Shown in pieces: positions 51,317 through 59,067 of a stretch of 64,000 nucleotides of DNA. The notes beneath the pieces are model-generated. The model was not told where the DNA came from, did not search any database, and worked only from the letters and a program-made list of their open reading frames with translations. Position 1 is the first letter of the stretch. Each line of letters begins with the position of its first letter. The translations under genes were made by a program, and so were the position numbers. The DNA comes from Pyramidobacter sp. YE332 (lineage in GTDB: Bacteria > Synergistota > Synergistia > Synergistales > Dethiosulfovibrionaceae): positions 1,302,001 through 1,366,000 of the forward strand of contig NZ_CP133038.1 in NCBI RefSeq assembly GCF_033060595.1, read 5' to 3'.

Positions 51317-51739
51317 ATGGAAGAGAGAAGATATGAACTGACCTCCAGCGAGTGGAATCGAATCAAGAGAATGCTGCCGCCCGAACACCCGAAATCAGGT
51401 CAACGTGGACGCCCGGCAAAATACGATAACCGCAGGATCATCAATGGGATTCTGTGGCTTGCCAGAAGTGGAGCGCCATGGAGAGATCTTCCGGAGCGTT
51501 ACGGCAAATGGCAGGCAGTTTACGCACGTTTCAGGCTGTGGAAACAGCGGGGAATATTCGAGGCGATCTTTGCCGCCCTAAGCGCTGATGCCGACATGGA
51601 AAATCTCTCTATCGACTCCACGTCCTGCAAAGTACATCAAAGTGCCAACGGGAGAGGGAAAACCCCGGAAGGGGGAAAAAAGGGGCTCAAGCGATTGGCA
51701 TGTCCAGAGGCGGCAGGAATACGAAAATTCATGCGATAG
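51317..51739 (+). CDS. IS5-family transposase, orfA (N-terminal part)
   Basis: 140 residues. Opens with the IS427-type domain DUF4096 (LTSSEWNRIKRMLPPE, GRPAKYDNRRIINGILWLARSGAPWRDLPERYGKWQAVYARFRLW) and contains the first catalytic Asp in SIDSTSCKVHQS. After the A_AAA_AAG site the frame ends in unrelated residues. Full transposase is made by -1 frameshifting into orfB. Confidence 0.88.
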   Translation: MEERRYELTSSEWNRIKRMLPPEHPKSGQRGRPAKYDNRRIINGILWLARSGAPWRDLPERYGKWQAVYARFRLWKQRGIFEAIFAALSADADMENLSIDSTSCKVHQSANGRGKTPEGGKKGLKRLACPEAAGIRKFMR

Positions 51740-52107
51740 TAGATGGTTTAGGCAATCCGCTGGCGCTCCTGCTCAGTCCCGGCAATGACCACGATTCCCG
51801 CTACGCCGTGTCCTTGCTCGGGCAAGCGGAAATCAGAGGGAGCAACGTCATCGGCGATAAGGCTTACGGTTCGCAAGCCATCAGAGAGTACATTACTTCT
51901 CGGGAGGGAAGTTACACTATCCCGCCGAAGAGCGATAATCCCGAACCGTGGTTTATAGATGAGCATGTTTACAAGGAACGACACTTGGTTGAATGTTTCT
52001 TTCAGAAAATCAAATGGTTCCGTAGAATTTTCACCCGCTATGACAAACTTGACGCTTCGTTTTTCGCTTTTGTTCTTGTTGCTGCCAGTGTTATTTTATT
52101 GAAATAA
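51700..52107 (+). CDS. IS5-family transposase, orfB (C-terminal part)
   Basis: 135 residues from the first possible start; in the fused protein the frame is entered at 51682 (KKGAQAIGMSRGGRNTKIHAIVD). It carries the second Asp in VIGDKAYGS and the catalytic Glu in KERHLVECFFQKIKWFRRIFTRYDK, completing the DDE triad. It ends 30 bp before the right inverted repeat. Confidence 0.88.
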   Translation: MSRGGRNTKIHAIVDGLGNPLALLLSPGNDHDSRYAVSLLGQAEIRGSNVIGDKAYGSQAIREYITSREGSYTIPPKSDNPEPWFIDEHVYKERHLVECFFQKIKWFRRIFTRYDKLDASFFAFVLVAASVILLK

Positions 52108-52185
52108 TACAAGCTGAAATGTTTTTTAAACAAGCCCTAGTATCACACGATCGTTTCCCAAGACTTCTTTCAGGGCCGTTCCATA

Positions 52186-52226
52186 CAAAAAGCCGCCCCG
52201 TTGCCGTACATGGCAACGGGGCGGCT
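52186..52226 (-). terminator. Terminator of the second amidohydrolase operon
   Basis: Perfect 15-bp stem AGCCGCCCCGTTGCC (52191-52205) with 52212-52226, then TTTTTGTATGG on the minus strand. Confidence 0.85.
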
Positions 52227-52244
52227 TCGTCTGCCCCGCTTCTT

Positions 52245-52688
52245 TTACTTCATGAAGCGAAGGACTGTTTCGGCGATGATCGCGGAACCGAGGAACGTCC
52301 CCACGAAGACCATCAGCCCGACGAGGATGATCCTCAATCCCTGTTTTTTCAGAAGGTCGATGTCCTTGCCGAGCGCCAGTCCGGCATAGGCCAGGATGGG
52401 CGTGCAAAGGCCGACAAAGCCGATCTTGCCGGCGGCCTTGCTGATGAACGCCGCGCCGGGCAGCAGATCGGGGATCGTCACGATGCAACCCAGCGTGGTG
52501 ATGTAAGCGACCGCGGGCAGACCTTTCCAGGGGATCAGCTTATGGATGATCACGCCGGCCGCGACGATGCCGAGCAGCACCGCCATGCCCAGCAGCGTGT
52601 CGGCAAGCGCGACGCCCTGCATCATATTGACGACGACGCTCAGGAACGTATCGATGAGCATGAAAAGGACGAGCTGTACATTAGTCAT
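52245..52688 (-). CDS. Small polytopic membrane protein, partner of the DUF3100-like gene
   Basis: 147 residues with four hydrophobic helices (LVLFMLIDTFLSVVVNMM, LLGMAVLLGIVAAGVIIH, IGFVGLCTPILAYAGLAL, IILVGLMVFVGTFLGSAIIAE) and a glycine-rich middle. No family is recognised with confidence. It starts 24 nt after the DUF3100-like gene and ends at a strong terminator. By analogy with the pair at 12254-13657 I infer that the two form one transporter for the M20 substrate. Confidence 0.7.
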   Translation of the reverse strand: MTNVQLVLFMLIDTFLSVVVNMMQGVALADTLLGMAVLLGIVAAGVIIHKLIPWKGLPAVAYITTLGCIVTIPDLLPGAAFISKAAGKIGFVGLCTPILAYAGLALGKDIDLLKKQGLRIILVGLMVFVGTFLGSAIIAETVLRFMK

Positions 52689-52712
52689 GGTCGTATACTC
52701 CCTTCTTCTGGG

Positions 52713-53528
52713 CTACTTCTGCGCGCCGGGTTTGCTCGGAGCGTCCTTCACGCCGCACAGGCGGACGAGGAACTCCGTCATGGGCAGACCGATGAAGACC
52801 GACATGTACAGGCCGTCCAGACCGGAGAGCATGTTGCTGGAAGCAGCCAGAGCCGTAAGCTCTTCTTTCAGATCGGGGAACATCGCCACAAGCGGCGCCA
52901 GAGACGTCGTCATCATACTGGCGCTGCCGGTGCCGCAGGCCATCGCCAGAGCCTGGGGACTGAACCAGGAGATCGTCGAAGCGATGATGGAGCTCATGAA
53001 GCTGCAGAACAGAGCGCCGAAGACGGTGCCGGTGATGTACACGCCCATGACGCCCAAGCCTTCGGGAGAGTCGATCCCGTACTTTTCACCGACCAGGGCG
53101 ACGCTCGACTCGCGCGCGTTGGAGAAGGCGGCGCCGACGGCTTCGCGGCGCAGCCCCAGCAGCACGGCGAAGGGAACGCCCAGCAGGGCGGTGCCGAGGT
53201 TGCCGAATTCCTGCAGCAGGAGCGCGGGAGCCGAATGGACGACCTTCCAGAAGCTGGGGCCGACCAGCGTGCCGTAACGGGCCATGAGCAGGAAAAACGT
53301 CACGCCGACCAGCGACGAGACCTGCATCATGTCGTCCATCGAGAGGAGCTTCATCTTTGGCAGGCTGATGACCGCGCCCAGAATGAACGAGTAGAACATG
53401 GGCACCAGAACCAGCTTGGCCGGGCCGACGTCGAACGTCTTGCCGCCGATAAGCTCGGCGACGACCGACAAGGCGAGCGCCAAGGCGTGGATCTTCCAGT
53501 TCCTCAATGCTTTGCCGACAGTTTCCAT
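52713..53528 (-). CDS. DUF3100-like polytopic membrane protein
   Basis: 271 residues from the ATG at 53528 with AAGGAGG upstream. About eight helices; characteristic loops NARESSVALVGEKYGIDSPEGLGVMGVYITGTVFGALFC and ALAMACGTGSASMMTTSLAP with conserved small residues. The resemblance to DUF3100 is from memory. It sits between the M20 amidohydrolase and the 147-residue membrane protein. The gene order and spacing support a transport role for the hydrolase substrate; direct proof is lacking. Confidence 0.7.
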   Translation of the reverse strand: METVGKALRNWKIHALALALSVVAELIGGKTFDVGPAKLVLVPMFYSFILGAVISLPKMKLLSMDDMMQVSSLVGVTFFLLMARYGTLVGPSFWKVVHSAPALLLQEFGNLGTALLGVPFAVLLGLRREAVGAAFSNARESSVALVGEKYGIDSPEGLGVMGVYITGTVFGALFCSFMSSIIASTISWFSPQALAMACGTGSASMMTTSLAPLVAMFPDLKEELTALAASSNMLSGLDGLYMSVFIGLPMTEFLVRLCGVKDAPSKPGAQK

Positions 53529-53612
53529 ACAAAAAAGCCTCCTTCTGAAATAGAGAATGTGAAGAGATAAAGCCGAACTTCGACCGAAGGGCACACGCCC
53601 CTCGGACACAAC

Positions 53613-54926
53613 CTAATATTCGGAAAAGCGGGCGTCCATCGCCGCGAGATACTGCTCCTTCGTGTAAATGGGCTTGAAGCCGCCGATGATCTCGCGCGCC
53701 TTGGCCGCGTCGTCGGCCAGCAACTCGACGACCGTCGCCAGCAGGGCCTTGGCCGAGTCCATCACCGCGGCGTGGAAGTCCGTCACCTTGAACTGCGCGG
53801 AATGGAGCGCGCCGACGGAACCGCCCGCCGACGGATGAATGCCGGGCATCAGGTGGCAGATATCGCCCATGTCCGTCGAAGCGGCAAAGTAAGAGCCCGT
53901 CAGCACCTTGTCGCGTCCGACCAGAGCCGCGGCGTTTTCGACGAAAAGACGGTTCAGCGGATCGCAAACCGCCAGCGGCATGTCGCCGGGGATGCTGGTA
54001 AAATGGAACGTGCAGCCCAGCGCCTCGGCGCCGCTCCTGAAGGCCCGCTCCACCTTGGCGAACACCGAATCGATCACGGCCGCGTCGGCGGCGCGCACGT
54101 AGCCTTCGAGGCGCACGTCGTCCGGCACGCTGTTGACCGAATCGCCGCCCTTGGTGATGATGAAGTGGACGCGCACGTGATCGTTGTCGCGGAACGTCTC
54201 GCGCAGCGCGTTGACGGCGTTGATGCCGGCGACGGCCGCATACAGCGCGTTGATGCCCTGGTCGGGAGCAGCGGCGGCGTGAGCCTGTTTGCCCTCATAG
54301 CGCACCATGAACACGCGGAAGCCGTTGCCGTGATAAGGGACGGAGAACGCCGGCCCTGAGGAGAACTCGCCCGCATGGATCATCATCGCCATGTCCACGT
54401 CGTCGAACTCGCCCAGGCGCACGAATTCGGGCTTGCCGCACAGATAAGTGATTTTGCCCTCGTCGCGCATCTTCTTGCGGCGGTCGATCTCGATGAACTC
54501 CTCCGCGGGAACGGCCATCAGCGCCACGGAACCGTCGAGCTCCTTCATGACGCCGCTCCTGACCAACGCCGCCGCCGCGGTCAGCACGATTGAAGTCTGA
54601 AGATTGTGCCCGCAGCTGTGGGAAGCGCCGTCGACGGGATTGGCCTGCGGATGGTTGCGGCAGACGATGCCGTCCAGCTCGCCGATCAGCGCGATCTTTG
54701 GTCCTTCATTCTCGCCGATGTCGGCGCGAAGCCCGGTCAACGCGATGCCTTTCTTCAGTTTCAATCCCAACGCCTCAAGATTTTCGGCGAGTTTGCCGCT
54801 GGTGCGCTTTTCGAAAAATCCCAGCTCGGCGTTGGCCGCGATGTCCTCCGCATAGGCGCGGACCGTCGGCTCCGCCGCGTCGACCGCCGCAAAAATCTTT
54901 TCCTTCAACGACTCTCTGTCAACCAA
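53613..54926 (-). CDS. M20 family amidohydrolase
   Basis: 437 residues from a TTG at 54926, preceded by GGGAGG at good spacing. Metal-site motifs: GELDGI (about 82-87), SHSCGHNLQ (102-110), VPAEEF (139-144), with a late STDMGDI corresponding to the G-x-E-D region. This variant of the M20 family (GHNL instead of GHDxH) is seen in AbgB-like and indole-acetyl-amino-acid hydrolase-like enzymes. First gene of an operon with two membrane proteins, so the pathway is import and then hydrolysis. Substrate unknown. Confidence 0.88.
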   Translation of the reverse strand: MVDRESLKEKIFAAVDAAEPTVRAYAEDIAANAELGFFEKRTSGKLAENLEALGLKLKKGIALTGLRADIGENEGPKIALIGELDGIVCRNHPQANPVDGASHSCGHNLQTSIVLTAAAALVRSGVMKELDGSVALMAVPAEEFIEIDRRKKMRDEGKITYLCGKPEFVRLGEFDDVDMAMMIHAGEFSSGPAFSVPYHGNGFRVFMVRYEGKQAHAAAAPDQGINALYAAVAGINAVNALRETFRDNDHVRVHFIITKGGDSVNSVPDDVRLEGYVRAADAAVIDSVFAKVERAFRSGAEALGCTFHFTSIPGDMPLAVCDPLNRLFVENAAALVGRDKVLTGSYFAASTDMGDICHLMPGIHPSAGGSVGALHSAQFKVTDFHAAVMDSAKALLATVVELLADDAAKAREIIGGFKPIYTKEQYLAAMDARFSEY

Positions 54927-55063
54927 TCAGAACGCCTCCCTCAAAACATAGAACGTCCATCGGCGCGAAAAAACAAAAGGCCGCGACTTTTTACAGAGGC
55001 CGCCTTCACACCGCAGGACACAAAATAACTTCGCTTGCAACGCCTTTCTTCAGAGGCAAATCG

Positions 55064-55092
55064 AATATAATCTAACGCATTCGTTTTGTCAA
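55064..55092 (-). promoter_or_regulatory. Promoter of the M20/membrane-protein operon
   Basis: Minus strand TTGACA (55092-55087), 17-nt spacer, TATATT (55069-55064), about 140 nt before the TTG start. The consensus -35 implies strong basal activity unless repressed. Confidence 0.75.
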
Positions 55093-55100
55093 CTACAAAA
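55084..55100. promoter_or_regulatory. Candidate FadR/GntR operator
   Basis: TTTTGTCAACTACAAAA, perfect 6-bp arms with a 5-nt centre, overlapping the -35 element. Its TTGT-N5-ACAA core is of the GntR-FCD operator type. The regulator at 50291-50974 is the likely binder; this is inference. Confidence 0.5.
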
Positions 55101-55249
55101 TTATCAGAAATATAAAAACGAAATTTGCATTATTATGCAGGAAACAGTATTTTCATCCCGACGCCTCGGCGTCCGCCGCGCGCATCGTTTTTTCCCGCGC
55201 CGCCGCTCCTTGACGGATAATGCAAATCGGTGTATTCTACCTACGACGC

Positions 55250-55326
55250 GCGCTCGTAGCTCAATCGGATAGAGTGTTGCCCTCCGGAGGCAAAGGTTGT
55301 GGGTTCAAGTCCCGCCGAGCGCGCCA
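55250..55326 (+). tRNA. tRNA-Arg, anticodon CCG, CCA encoded
   Basis: 77 nt: acceptor GCGCTCG/CGAGCGC, D-arm with AGCTCAATCGGATAGAGT, anticodon stem TTGCC/GGCAA with loop CTCCGGA, T-arm GTGGGTTCAAGTCCCGC, encoded GCCA. All arms pair. Confidence 0.93.
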
Positions 55327-55342
55327 TTTTTTTCGAAGAAAT

Positions 55343-55416
55343 TACCCCGTGGTGCAACGGCAGCACAAGGGATTTTGGTTCCCTTGATCCTGGTTCGAAT
55401 CCAGGCGGGGTAGCCA
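55343..55416 (+). tRNA. tRNA-Gln, anticodon TTG, CCA encoded
   Basis: 74 nt, 16 nt after tRNA-Arg: acceptor TACCCCG/CGGGGTA, D-arm GTGCAACGGCAGCAC, anticodon stem AGGGA/TCCCT with loop TTTTGGT, T-arm CCTGGTTCGAATCCAGG, encoded GCCA. Probably one transcript with tRNA-Arg. Confidence 0.93.
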
Positions 55417-55480
55417 ACAATACCGACCGTATGACGGATTCCGCCAAAGCGTGGACGGCGTCCGTCTTGTCTTTCCGACA

Positions 55481-55527
55481 AAAACGAGAGCCCAGTCTTC
55501 TTTGCAGGACTGGGCTCTCGTTTTTTG
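55481..55527. terminator. Terminator of the tRNA-Arg/Gln unit
   Basis: CGAGAGCCCAGTC with GACTGGGCTCTCG (ends at 55520), then TTTTTTG. Also lies beyond the mutS2 stop on the other strand. Confidence 0.85.
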
Positions 55528-55579
55528 TTTGTCGTCCGCGCGGCGGATCGAGGGAAAGAACGCCGGCGGCGAAGAAGGT

Positions 55580-57919
55580 TCAGCGGAACTTCACGATGGT
55601 CACGCCCCAGCCGCCTTCGGAGTGGTCGCCGAGGCGGTACTCGGAGACGTAGGGCAAACGGGCGCAGAGCTGATGCACGAGCTTGCGCAGGATGCCTTCG
55701 CCGCGGCCGTGGATGACGGCGACTTCGCCGTACCCGGCACGCATGGCCTGATCGAGATAGCGCTCCACCAGCGGAACGGCTTCGTCGGCCAGCATGCCGC
55801 GCACCATGATGGAACTGGGCACGCCTTCGGGACGGCGCACGATGGCGATCTCGTCCGCGCTCTGCCGCGCCTGGGGCGCGGATGTCGGCGTCAACTTCGC
55901 CAGCGGCACGGTGATGCGCATGGCGCCGGCCTGCACTTCGGCGTTCTTGCCGTCGATGGCCACGATCTCGCCCTTGACGCTGCTGTCGTTCAGCTTCACG
56001 GGCGAGCCGACCGCCAGCCGGGGCGCAGGGGACGTGCGCCGCTCTTCGATGGCATTCTGGCGCACGGCCGAGGTATCGCGGGTCTTGTCGATCTGCGACT
56101 TCTGCCGGGCCATCTCGCGGTGTCCGGCCGAGCGCGCCGCGCCCTGCAGCGATTTGAGCAGCGAACGGGCTTTCGCCTCGGCGTCGTCGAGGACTTTCTG
56201 CGATTCGCGCTCCGCCTTCAGGATCATTTCGTCCCGTTTCCGTTCGGTCTCGGAACGGCTCTGCTGAAGTTTTTTCCTTTCGGCGTCGAGCCGCTGTTTT
56301 TCCTGCGCCAGTTCGCGCGAGAGCTTCTCGACGGCCAGGCGTTTTTCCTGCAGCTGGCCGATCAGGCGCTCGACGTTCAGCTCGTCGGAATTCAGACACT
56401 CTTCGGCCCGCTTGACGATGCCGGGCGGCATGCCGTAGCGTTGGGCGATCGCCAGGGCGTTGCTCTGGCCGGGGATGCCGACGAGCAGATGATACGTGGG
56501 GCTGAGGGTCTTCATGTCGAAATCGACGCAGGCCGCTTCCACGCCGGGGGTGGTGGTCGCGAAGCGCTTGATCGGATTGTGATGGGTCGTCGCCAGCACG
56601 AGAGTCTTGCGGCGCAAGAACTCCTCCAGCACGGCGATGCCCAGGGCCGCGCCTTCCTGCGGATCGGTGCCGGCTCCCAGTTCGTCGAGCAGCGCCAGCG
56701 AATCGGCGTCGGCGTTTTCGAGCATCGAAACGATGCGTTTCAGATGGGAACTGAAGGTCGAAAGGCTCTGTTCGATACTCTGCTCGTCGCCGATATCGGC
56801 GTAAATCGCGGAGATGCTGCCGACGCTGGAACCGTCGCCGGCCGGCACGGGCAGGCCGCACCAGGCCAGATACACGGCCAGAGCGCACGTTTTCAACGCC
56901 ACGGTCTTGCCGCCGGTGTTGGGGCCGGTGACAACGAGCGCCCGGAAATCCCGGCCGCAGGAGACGTCGATGGGGACGGCGCGCTCGCCCAGCAGCGGGT
57001 GGCGCACGTCGTAAAAGCAGAACTCGGAACGTTTGACCAGTTCGGGCATGCGCCAGCGTTTGAAATGGATCAGGTCGTCCATGCAATAGAACAGGTCGAG
57101 CTGCGCCAGCGCCGTTTCCGCTTCGTTCACGGCGTTCCGGCGGTCGAGGAGCATCTTCGTCAGCTCGCCGAAGATGCGGCGCTCTTCCTGGCGCTGCTGC
57201 TCCAGCAGCGCCGCGATGCGGTTGTTGGAGACGACCAGAGCGTGCGGTTCCATGTAGACCGAATTGCCCGACGCCGACTTGTCGGTGACGATGCCGGGGA
57301 AGCGGTTGATGAAAGCCTGCTTCACCAACACGGCGAAGCGGCCGCTGCGTATCGAAAGCACGCGTTCCTGGAGCATGCCGCTGAAAGGACCGTTCAGAAA
57401 GCCGTTGCCCACGGCGCGCGCTTCGCGCCGTTTCTGGTCCAGTTCGGCGCGGATCTCGCGCAGTTTGGGCGAGGCGCCGTCGGCCAGCGAGCCGTCGCTG
57501 TTCAAGACCGAAAGCCGTTCGAGCTCGTCCGAAAATTCGCGGATGCGGTCACAAAACCAGACCAGCGCCGGGAACTTCTCTTTCGCCGCCTGCGCGCATT
57601 CCTTGACGGCCATGGCCAGCGTCAGCAGAACGCGGACCTTTAGCAGTTCCTCCCCCAGCAGCAGCCCCGTATGGCGCGCCTCGTCCAGCGCTGCGGAGAC
57701 GACCTGCACCGCCTCGTTCCACGGGAAGTTCCCGCCGCTTTCCGTAAAGCTCAAATAAGCCGCCAGCAGATTCTGGCGGCTTATCAGACTTTTCATGTCG
57801 GCGGCAGGCTCTATCCGGACGAGAGCCGCGCGTCCCAGTTCGCTCCTCGCGCCCGCGGCAAGGAGCTCGAGGACGTCGTCGATCTCGAGCGACTGCCGCG
57901 CCTCTTCGTTGATTTTCAC
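55580..57919 (-). CDS. mutS2: Endonuclease MutS2
   Basis: 779 residues. MutS core with Walker A VTGPNTGGKTVALKT (about 325-339), the STFSSHL and LLDELGAGTDP Walker B region and TTHH switch, then a long coiled coil (about 510-600) and a C-terminal Smr domain with GVHGRGEGxL-like IHGRGEGILRKL. No mismatch-recognition domain I is present, as expected. MutS2 suppresses recombination and, in Firmicutes, also splits collided ribosomes (RqcU). It follows cvpA by 13 nt. Confidence 0.96.
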   Translation of the reverse strand: MKINEEARQSLEIDDVLELLAAGARSELGRAALVRIEPAADMKSLISRQNLLAAYLSFTESGGNFPWNEAVQVVSAALDEARHTGLLLGEELLKVRVLLTLAMAVKECAQAAKEKFPALVWFCDRIREFSDELERLSVLNSDGSLADGASPKLREIRAELDQKRREARAVGNGFLNGPFSGMLQERVLSIRSGRFAVLVKQAFINRFPGIVTDKSASGNSVYMEPHALVVSNNRIAALLEQQRQEERRIFGELTKMLLDRRNAVNEAETALAQLDLFYCMDDLIHFKRWRMPELVKRSEFCFYDVRHPLLGERAVPIDVSCGRDFRALVVTGPNTGGKTVALKTCALAVYLAWCGLPVPAGDGSSVGSISAIYADIGDEQSIEQSLSTFSSHLKRIVSMLENADADSLALLDELGAGTDPQEGAALGIAVLEEFLRRKTLVLATTHHNPIKRFATTTPGVEAACVDFDMKTLSPTYHLLVGIPGQSNALAIAQRYGMPPGIVKRAEECLNSDELNVERLIGQLQEKRLAVEKLSRELAQEKQRLDAERKKLQQSRSETERKRDEMILKAERESQKVLDDAEAKARSLLKSLQGAARSAGHREMARQKSQIDKTRDTSAVRQNAIEERRTSPAPRLAVGSPVKLNDSSVKGEIVAIDGKNAEVQAGAMRITVPLAKLTPTSAPQARQSADEIAIVRRPEGVPSSIMVRGMLADEAVPLVERYLDQAMRAGYGEVAVIHGRGEGILRKLVHQLCARLPYVSEYRLGDHSEGGWGVTIVKFR

Positions 57920-57932
57920 CTCGGATCACCAA

Positions 57933-58436
57933 CTATACGATCTGTTTCGGGAAAAAAGCGTCGAGAGAGTTTTTGATGTCGGGAAGGACCGCGTTGACGA
58001 GCAGCACCGTGCGGCTGTTTCGCAGTTCCACGCCGGGCAGAAAGCGCTCGGCATGCTGCAGCGTCACGACGACGAGGATCACGATCGCCGCGCCCTTGAC
58101 GCCGCCGACCAGAAAACCGCACAGACGATCCAGCGCCGACAGCGACGCCATCGACAGCAGCGCGCGGAAGAGCTTGCCGACCAGCGCGCAGACGATGCAA
58201 ACGGCAAAGAAAACAAGCGCGATCGCGATCATCCGGCTCACCGAAGCGTTGAGCAAGCCGAAAAAATTCCTGAGCGCGGCGTCCACCGGATCGGCGTATT
58301 TGAAGCCGAAATAAACGCCGCCGATGATGCCGGCCAGGGAAAAGATCTCGCCGGAAAAACCGCGGAAAATCCCCTTGACGGCGAAAAAGACCACGATCAG
58401 CAGCATGCAAAGGTCGAATCCGTCCACAAGGGTCAT
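57933..58436 (-). CDS. CvpA family membrane protein
   Basis: 167 residues with four helices and the CvpA pattern (VDGFDLCMLLIVVFFAVKGIFRGFSGEIFSLAGIIGG, ALDRLCGFLVGGVKGAAIV). CvpA is needed for colicin V production and envelope functions in E. coli; its job in other bacteria is unclear. It overlaps the zapA stop by four bases (58433-58436), the usual zapA-cvpA-mutS2 order. Confidence 0.88.
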   Translation of the reverse strand: MTLVDGFDLCMLLIVVFFAVKGIFRGFSGEIFSLAGIIGGVYFGFKYADPVDAALRNFFGLLNASVSRMIAIALVFFAVCIVCALVGKLFRALLSMASLSALDRLCGFLVGGVKGAAIVILVVVTLQHAERFLPGVELRNSRTVLLVNAVLPDIKNSLDAFFPKQIV

Positions 58437-58720
58437 TCCGCGCCTTCTTTCCGCTCGCTCTTCTCCGGCGCGTTGTCGCCGACAGAATAATATTTGCTCA
58501 GGAGCAGATCGAGTTTCCCCTCGATCTGCTTCAGTTTGTACGCCATGTACATCCAGCCGAGAACCAGCCGCCGTTCCTGATCGACTTTGGGGTCGAGGGA
58601 CGCAAACAGTTTCCGGCTGAATTCGACGATTTCGTCAAACTGCTCGGGCTTAAGAGCCGTACGAAGGAGGTAGGTCTTGGTGCCGAGAGTGACTCTTGCC
58701 TCCCGGGTGTTATCCTCCAT
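58433..58720 (-). CDS. zapA: ZapA-like cell division protein
   Basis: 95 residues. N-terminal REARVTLGTKTYLLRTALKPEQFDEIVEFSRKLF fits the ZapA head and is followed by a helix (DQERRLVLGWMYMAYKLKQIEGKLDLLLSKY) able to form the dimer coiled coil. ZapA cross-links FtsZ filaments. It starts 4 nt after the coiled-coil gene upstream. Confidence 0.75.
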   Translation of the reverse strand: MEDNTREARVTLGTKTYLLRTALKPEQFDEIVEFSRKLFASLDPKVDQERRLVLGWMYMAYKLKQIEGKLDLLLSKYYSVGDNAPEKSERKEGAE

Positions 58721-58724
58721 GTTC

Positions 58725-59018
58725 TTACCGCCTTTCGAAGCCGGCGTCGGGCAGGATGTTTTTCAAGCTCTTGGCGATATCGTCAAGCTTGCTCTCGAGA
58801 GCTTCCTTCTCCTTCTGAAGGTTCATCTTCTCCCGCTCGAGCTCCTCGATGGCGCGGTCCTTCTCCTTGAGCGCGCGGATCTTGTCGAGCTCCTTTTCAT
58901 CCAGCTGCTTCTTCACCTTCGCCAGCTCGTCCTGCAAAGAAGCGTTGGACGCGGCGAACTCGCCGATACGGCCGGAAACGCGCTCCAGAAGCTGATCGAG
59001 TTCGGATAAATTGGTCAT
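58725..59018 (-). CDS. Small coiled-coil protein, ZapB-like in size
   Basis: 97 residues, nearly all coiled coil (LDQLLERVSGRIGEFAASNASLQDELAKVKKQL ... ELEREKMNLQKEKEALESKLDDIAKSLK) with a short tail DAGFERR. It resembles ZapB (a ZapA partner) in length and form, but the sequence alone cannot prove homology. GGAGGAAG precedes the ATG. Adjacent zapA makes a division role plausible. Confidence 0.65.
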   Translation of the reverse strand: MTNLSELDQLLERVSGRIGEFAASNASLQDELAKVKKQLDEKELDKIRALKEKDRAIEELEREKMNLQKEKEALESKLDDIAKSLKNILPDAGFERR

Positions 59019-59067
59019 CGTTTCTTCCTCCTTAGTTTTCTGTATTTCCGCAAGGACCTGTTTCTTA

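Larger units (their letters stand above)
51258..52137 (+). mobile_element. IS5-family insertion sequence, 880 bp, two-ORF transposase
   Basis: Terminal inverted repeats GGGCTTGTTTAAAAAAC (left from 51258; right end complement at 52121-52137) match perfectly, flanked by TA on both sides as a 2-bp target duplication. Two overlapping ORFs joined by a -1 shift at A_AAA_AAG (51676-51682) encode a DDE transposase, as in the IS427 group of IS5. All parts look intact, so the element may be active. Confidence 0.9.
54927..55249. other. Intergenic region with the M20 operon promoter
   Basis: About 320 bp between the M20 start and tRNA-Arg. It is strongly AT-rich from 55060 to 55150, with the promoter and operator described separately and a second small palindrome TGCAT-N4-ATGCA near 55124-55137. 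No ORF with a ribosome site is seen. Confidence 0.5.
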
